A stretch of DNA of 9,338 nucleotides from Syntrophales bacterium (lineage in GTDB: Bacteria; Desulfobacterota; Syntrophia; Syntrophales; UBA2210). Positions 6,337 through 9,338 of the stretch are shown here, one piece after another. The translations under genes and the position numbers were made by a program. Location: assembly GCA_028715865.1 (NCBI GenBank), contig JAQUQY010000046.1, positions 1 through 9,338 of the forward strand, given 5' to 3'. Numbering within the stretch: position 1 is the stretch's first letter; each line of letters opens with the position of its first letter. The notes under the pieces were generated by a model. That model was not told the origin of the DNA, ran no database searches, and worked only from the letters and a program-made list of their open reading frames with translations.

Positions 6337-8262
6337 ATGAAGAATATAGCATTCAGCAGTTGGGAAGGAAAAATAATAGACAATCGGAAGGGCTCTTCGT
6401 CAAAGGCGAAAGCCGTGGGATCCCAGTTCCCCCGTCTTGGAAAGGGAGCGGTTCCATCGGCTCTCATGGGTTGGAACGGTCTGGTGATGTCAAACCCGAA
6501 GGAAGATGTTCTTTCGCTTTCACTTCGATACCTCGTGGAAGCCAGGAAGCTGTCATGCGGTGAATGTTCCGTGTGCATGATAGGAATCGACACCCTCCTT
6601 GACATCATGGATGAACTGTCGGCGGGACTGATCGATAAGAACGCTCCTTCCGAAATGGAGCAAATCGCCCGGCAGGCATCCGTCAACAGCAAGTGCGCCT
6701 TCGGCAGGACGGCATTTACCCCTTTTCTGGACGCCCTGAAGCACTTCAAGGCCGATTTCCAGGCCCTCGCCAAGGGCGAAAGAAAGCCTAACGCTGGCAA
6801 CTATTCCGTATCAGTAACGGCGCCCTGCATAAACGCTTGTCCTGGGGGGCTCGACATTCCAGGATATATTGAACTTATCAGAAACGGCCGTTTCGGTGGT
6901 TCCCTGGAACTCATCCGCGAGCGTTGCATTATGCCCGGCACCATCGGTCGCGCCTGCACCCATCCCTGTGAAGCGGCCTGTGTTCGGTCTGATATGGATG
7001 AGCCCCTGGCCATAAGGCTATTGAAGCGCGCCGCCTCGGATCAGGAACTGGCAAGCGGCTCCGCATCACTGAAAATGCCGGATAAGGGAAAAGGTGAGAA
7101 CGTTGCTGTTGTAGGCGCCGGTCCCGCCGGTCTGGCCGCGGCCTACCGGCTCCGCGCCATGGGTTACGGCGTAACTATATTTGAGGCCCTTCCCAGGGCG
7201 GGCGGAATGGTAACAGCCGGCATTCCGGAATACAGGGTTCCCAGCGACGTGGTAAACCATGAAGTCGACCTCATAAAGCGCACGGGGGTCAAGTTCAGCC
7301 TGAACACGAAAATTGATAAGCTGGACATGAAAGAGTTCCAAAAGAAAGGGTTCAAGGCTGTATTTGTAGCAGTTGGCGCCCACAAGGGAAACGCAATGGG
7401 AGTAAAGGGCGAAGATGAAAAGATTGAAGGGCTTGTGGACGGCGTTGAATTCCTCAGTGATTTGAACCTTGGAAAGTCTGTGGAGCCCCGCAATAAAGTC
7501 ATCGTGATCGGTGGAGGCAATGTCGCGCTGGACTGTGCCCGAAGCTGCATGCGCCTTGGTTTCAAAAACGTTGAAATTATATACAGGCGTACACGCAAGG
7601 AAATGCCGGCCAGCGTGGAAGAGGTCGAGGGAGCCATTGAAGAGGGAGTGAAAATCAGCTACCTGGCGGCGCCGGTAAAAATAATCGCCGAAAAGGGAGT
7701 GTTCAAGGCCGTGGAGTGCCAGAAAATGAAACTTGGCGCTCCCGACGAAAGCGGACGGCGCCGGCCTGTCCCCGTGAAGGGTTCGGAATACAAGGTTAAA
7801 GCGGACATGATCATTTCCGCCATCGGTCAGAACCCTATCCTTCCTGTGGTGGGCGGTTCGAATAAGCTGGACGTGACATCCTGGGGAACTATCAAAGCGG
7901 ACCCGGTCACCTTTGAAACATCAGTGCCTGGAATCTTCGCGGGCGGAGACTGCGTCCTTGGTCCTGCAACGCTGATCGAGGCCCTTGACGCGGGTAATCG
8001 CGTTGCCAGAAGCATCGATTCCTGGCTGAAGGGAGAATCCGTTAAACAGGACGGAATGTCATTTGCCGGCGTAGACCTCAATAAGCAGAGGTCGACAGGC
8101 TTTGTGGCAAAGGCGACTGCCGTTAAATCACCTCACATGGACGTGAAAGAGCGGATTACTGGTTTCGATGAGGTTGAAGGCGGGTTTACTCCGGAACAGG
8201 CCATGGCAGAAGCGAAGCGCTGTCTTCGATGCTATCGGGTTGTTGTCTGGAACCAGGCATAA
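6337..8262 (+). CDS. NuoF-type [4Fe-4S] domain fused to GltD-type FAD/NAD(P) oxidoreductase
   Basis: This 641-residue flavoprotein probably transfers electrons between Fe-S donors and NAD(P). Residues 1-60 have no recognised domain. Residues 61-145 match the C-terminal [4Fe-4S] domain of NuoF/HndC (SCGECSVCMIG with C74, C77, C80, then C120 in KCAFGRTAF), but the FMN/NADH-binding part of NuoF is absent. From about 160 it follows the glutamate synthase small-subunit/NfnB pattern: APCINACPGGLDIP (C164, C168) and RACTHPCEAAC (C207, C211, C215). Then come the FAD Rossmann motif VVGAGPAGLAAAYRL (258-272), the second dinucleotide motif VIGGGNVALDCARS (390-403), YRRTRKEMPA (416-425, typical for NADPH) and GIFAGGDCVLGPATLIEA (532-549). 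A final CLRC is at 629-632. AAGGTGA lies 7 bases before the ATG. It follows porB by 31 bases, so it is likely the redox outlet of Por. The true partner and cofactor preference are not proven. Confidence 0.85.
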   Translation: MKNIAFSSWEGKIIDNRKGSSSKAKAVGSQFPRLGKGAVPSALMGWNGLVMSNPKEDVLSLSLRYLVEARKLSCGECSVCMIGIDTLLDIMDELSAGLIDKNAPSEMEQIARQASVNSKCAFGRTAFTPFLDALKHFKADFQALAKGERKPNAGNYSVSVTAPCINACPGGLDIPGYIELIRNGRFGGSLELIRERCIMPGTIGRACTHPCEAACVRSDMDEPLAIRLLKRAASDQELASGSASLKMPDKGKGENVAVVGAGPAGLAAAYRLRAMGYGVTIFEALPRAGGMVTAGIPEYRVPSDVVNHEVDLIKRTGVKFSLNTKIDKLDMKEFQKKGFKAVFVAVGAHKGNAMGVKGEDEKIEGLVDGVEFLSDLNLGKSVEPRNKVIVIGGGNVALDCARSCMRLGFKNVEIIYRRTRKEMPASVEEVEGAIEEGVKISYLAAPVKIIAEKGVFKAVECQKMKLGAPDESGRRRPVPVKGSEYKVKADMIISAIGQNPILPVVGGSNKLDVTSWGTIKADPVTFETSVPGIFAGGDCVLGPATLIEALDAGNRVARSIDSWLKGESVKQDGMSFAGVDLNKQRSTGFVAKATAVKSPHMDVKERITGFDEVEGGFTPEQAMAEAKRCLRCYRVVVWNQA

Positions 8263-8295
8263 CATAAGAGCAACAGACACCAGGATTATATGAAA

Positions 8296-8301
8296 AAGGG
8301 G
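8296..8301 (+). promoter_or_regulatory. Shine-Dalgarno-like AAGGGG favouring the ATG at 8308
   Basis: AAGGGG lies 6 bases before the ATG at 8308. The earlier in-frame ATG at 8290 has only AGGA with a 4-base spacer. The later start also gives the family-typical N-terminus MVTIQIDG. Confidence 0.45.
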
Positions 8302-8307
8302 AAAAGC

Positions 8308-9015
8308 ATGGTTACCATACAAATAGACGGGCGCAAGATCAAAGCCGAGGAAGGCTCTACGATACTGGAGAAGGCGGATGAATTAAACATACATATTCCC
8401 ACCCTCTGTCATCACGCTAACCTCAGTCCTTTCGGCGCCTGCCGGCTCTGTACGGTTGAAGTAAAGGCTAACGGAAAATGGGAGCTGGCGGCTTCCTGCA
8501 CCACGACCGCGGAGGAAGGCCTTGAGATCAGAACAGCCTCCGACGCGGTGAAGGAAAGTCGAAAACTTGCCGCATCCCTTTTATACAGGAAGTATCCAGG
8601 AACCGAGGCAGTCAGGAAAATGGCTGAGTCCCTCGGCGTGGAAGTGTACGAAGAAGACGAAGATGACCACGACTGCATTCTATGCGGGCTATGCGTGAGA
8701 ACCTGCCGGGAAATTGTGGGAGTGAACGCACTCACTTTCGAGGATCGCGGCCTCAACAGGGAGGTGGATGAACCCTCAATCACGTTCGAACCGAAAGCCT
8801 GCATCGGTTGTGGCTCCTGCGTAGTAGCCTGTCCCACGGGGCATGTGAAGATGGAAGAAGAAGGGGACCGAAGGATTATCTGGAACAAGGTATTCAAAAT
8901 GGTTTCCTGCTCAGATTGCGGACGCTACTTCGCCCCGGAAGAACAACTTGATTGGATATCGAATAAAACGGGCGTACCCTTCGCAGAACTTACCACCTGC
9001 GTGAGTTGCCGGTAA
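8308..9015 (+). CDS. NuoG/HndD-like iron-sulfur electron-transfer protein ([2Fe-2S] + 2x[4Fe-4S] + CxxC pair)
   Basis: This soluble iron-sulfur protein resembles the N-terminal third of NuoG and of [FeFe] hydrogenase subunit HndD, with no catalytic domain. From the ATG at 8308 it has 235 residues; an ATG at 8290 would add MKKGKS. Residues 1-70 form a plant-type [2Fe-2S] domain with C34, C45, C48 and C64 (TLCHH, FGACRLCTVEV, SCTTT). Ferredoxin-type motifs follow: CILCGLCVRTC (C123, C126, C129, C133) and CIGCGSCVVACPTG (C165, C168, C171, C175). The His-Cys3 cluster motif normally between them and the [2Fe-2S] domain in NuoG is missing. The C-terminus has CSDC (201-204) and CVSC (231-234), which could bind zinc or iron. 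It lies 45 bases after the NuoF/GltD-like gene and is probably its partner, relaying electrons to or from ferredoxin. Physiological direction is inference. Confidence 0.85.
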   Translation: MVTIQIDGRKIKAEEGSTILEKADELNIHIPTLCHHANLSPFGACRLCTVEVKANGKWELAASCTTTAEEGLEIRTASDAVKESRKLAASLLYRKYPGTEAVRKMAESLGVEVYEEDEDDHDCILCGLCVRTCREIVGVNALTFEDRGLNREVDEPSITFEPKACIGCGSCVVACPTGHVKMEEEGDRRIIWNKVFKMVSCSDCGRYFAPEEQLDWISNKTGVPFAELTTCVSCR

Positions 9016-9047
9016 AAAAGCCGACAAAATAGTTGAAAAATCAAGAT

Positions 9048-9096
9048 TAGTCTGGTAGAAGGCTTCCCTTGGTCCGGGAAGCCTTCTACCAGACTA
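9048..9096 (+). terminator. Perfect 21-bp stem / 7-base loop hairpin, probable end of the por operon
   Basis: The arms at 9048-9068 and 9076-9096 are exact reverse complements (TAGTCTGGTAG... against ...CTACCAGACTA) around the loop TTGGTCC. The hairpin lies 32 bases after the stop of the last operon gene and ahead of the tRNA region, where a terminator is expected. There is no T-run directly after either arm, only AATAAGTTT about 8 bases on. It may therefore be a Rho-assisted terminator, an mRNA 3'-end stabiliser or a mobile-repeat remnant rather than a textbook intrinsic terminator. Confidence 0.55.
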
Positions 9097-9124
9097 CAGA
9101 AAATAAGTTTCAGACAATTAACAT

Positions 9125-9186
9125 TCCCCAGTAGCTCAGTCGGTAGAGTCCCGCATGGCGGGATTAACCATCGGGTCCGTGGGGCA
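9125..9186 (+). pseudogene. Decayed, truncated tandem copy of tRNA-Asn
   Basis: Bases 9123-9148 are identical to 9205-9230 (2 leader bases, 5' acceptor strand and most of the D arm of the intact tRNA-Asn). Bases 9164-9182 are identical to 9241-9259 (3' part of the anticodon arm, variable region and 5' T stem). Between these blocks the 10 bases CAGATGGCTG of the real gene are replaced by 15 bases, TCCCGCATGGCGGGA, which destroys the GTT anticodon loop. After 9182 the T loop, 3' T stem, normal 3' acceptor strand and CCA are gone. TGGGG at 9180-9184 could pair with CCCCA at 9126-9130, so a T-arm-less fold is imaginable, but a working tRNA is unlikely. The offset between copies is 82 then 77 bases, as in a tandem duplication that later decayed. 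Confidence 0.75.
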
Positions 9187-9206
9187 GGTTCTTGATAATA
9201 AGATAT

Positions 9207-9282
9207 TCCCCAGTAGCTCAGTCGGTAGAGCAGATGGCTGTTAACCATCGGGTCCGTGGTTCGAGTCCGCGCTGGGGAGCCA
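9207..9282 (+). tRNA. tRNA-Asn (anticodon GTT) with encoded CCA
   Basis: A full cloverleaf is present. The acceptor TCCCCAG (9207-9213) pairs with CTGGGGA (9272-9278). The D stem GCTC (9216-9219) pairs with GAGC (9228-9231) around AGTCGGTA. The anticodon stem GATGG/CCATC encloses the loop CTGTTAA, with anticodon GTT at 9240-9242. The T arm is CGTGG, TTCGAGT, CCGCG (one G-T wobble). The discriminator base is G9279, followed by genomic CCA at 9280-9282. GTT reads AAC and AAU, hence asparagine. Every stem is intact, so this is the functional copy downstream of the decayed one. Confidence 0.97.
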
Positions 9283-9287
9283 ACACA

Positions 9288-9315
9288 TAATCCGCTAACT
9301 ATTCAGCGGTCATTA
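9288..9315 (+). other. Imperfect inverted repeat downstream of tRNA-Asn
   Basis: TAATCCGCT (9288-9296) can pair with AGCGG plus ATTA (9305-9309 and 9312-9315) with a 2-base bulge and an 8-base loop. It begins 5 bases after the tRNA CCA end, so it could help termination or 3' processing. It lacks a T-run, and TAACT/AGTTA (9296-9300 with 9315-9319) offers a competing pairing. The rest of the window to 9338 shows nothing else recognisable. Confidence 0.3.
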
Positions 9316-9338
9316 GTTAACGCGAAGCCCCGTGGGAT

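Noticed and set aside
6048..6800. 250-codon minus-strand reading frame across the end of porB and the start of the NuoF/GltD-like gene
   Set aside because: It is antisense to two well-supported genes, and the translation is Ser/Leu/Arg-rich with no known motif. It is a shadow frame.
9123..9230. Prophage or genomic-island attachment repeat at tRNA-Asn
   Set aside because: The repeat covers the 5' part of the tRNA, not the usual 3' end. Only 82 bases separate the copies, and no integrase or phage gene is visible. An island downstream of 9338 cannot be excluded.
8925..9248. Minus-strand reading frame over the end of the NuoG-like gene, the hairpin and both tRNA copies
   Set aside because: It passes through a functional tRNA and a perfect hairpin and has no protein-like motif.
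1..9338. CRISPR array or insertion sequence
   Set aside because: No regularly spaced repeats, terminal inverted repeats flanking a transposase, or transposase motifs were seen on either strand.

Overview
The window looks like a chromosomal stretch of a strictly anaerobic, Gram-negative-type bacterium. The oxygen-sensitive enzymes (an Fe-S class I fumarase in two subunits and a four-subunit pyruvate:ferredoxin oxidoreductase), a ferredoxin/NAD(P)-type electron-transfer pair and roughly balanced base composition by eye suggest a Desulfobacterota (Syntrophia-like, syntrophic or sulfate-reducing) lineage. That taxonomic guess is inference. Every protein gene is on the + strand, and they are tightly packed with good Shine-Dalgarno sequences and 4-base start/stop overlaps.

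Layout: (1) Bases 1-1806 hold the classic dnaX-ybaB-recR block; dnaX is cut by the left window edge. (2) Bases 1814-3234 hold the alpha and beta subunits of a two-component class I fumarate hydratase, starting 7 bases after recR, so it is probably co-transcribed with the recombination block. (3) A candidate sigma-70 promoter (TTGACA, 17-base spacer, TATATG) overlaps the end of the fumarase beta gene. It precedes porC-porD-porA-porB (3295-6305), a complete pyruvate:ferredoxin oxidoreductase in gamma-delta-alpha-beta order. (4) Bases 6337-9015 hold two genes that look like a dedicated electron outlet for Por. The first is a 641-residue protein fusing a NuoF-type [4Fe-4S] domain to a GltD-type FAD/NAD(P) oxidoreductase. 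The second is a NuoG/HndD-type protein with a [2Fe-2S] domain, two [4Fe-4S] motifs and a C-terminal pair of CxxC motifs. (5) Bases 9048-9096 form a perfect 21-bp hairpin, probably the operon's end. It is followed by a decayed tandem copy of tRNA-Asn (9125 to about 9186) and an intact tRNA-Asn(GTT) with encoded CCA (9207-9282).

Inferred joint function: Por oxidises pyruvate to acetyl-CoA and CO2, or runs in reverse in anabolism, with electrons passing through PorD. The NuoG-like and NuoF/GltD-like proteins could link these low-potential electrons to NAD(P)H. The fumarase serves an anaerobic TCA or propionate/succinate segment. No CRISPR array, insertion sequence or integrase is visible. The less ordinary parts are the NuoF-GltD fusion with its reduced NuoG partner, and the tRNA-Asn pseudo-copy with a small perfect inverted repeat in place of half its anticodon arm.
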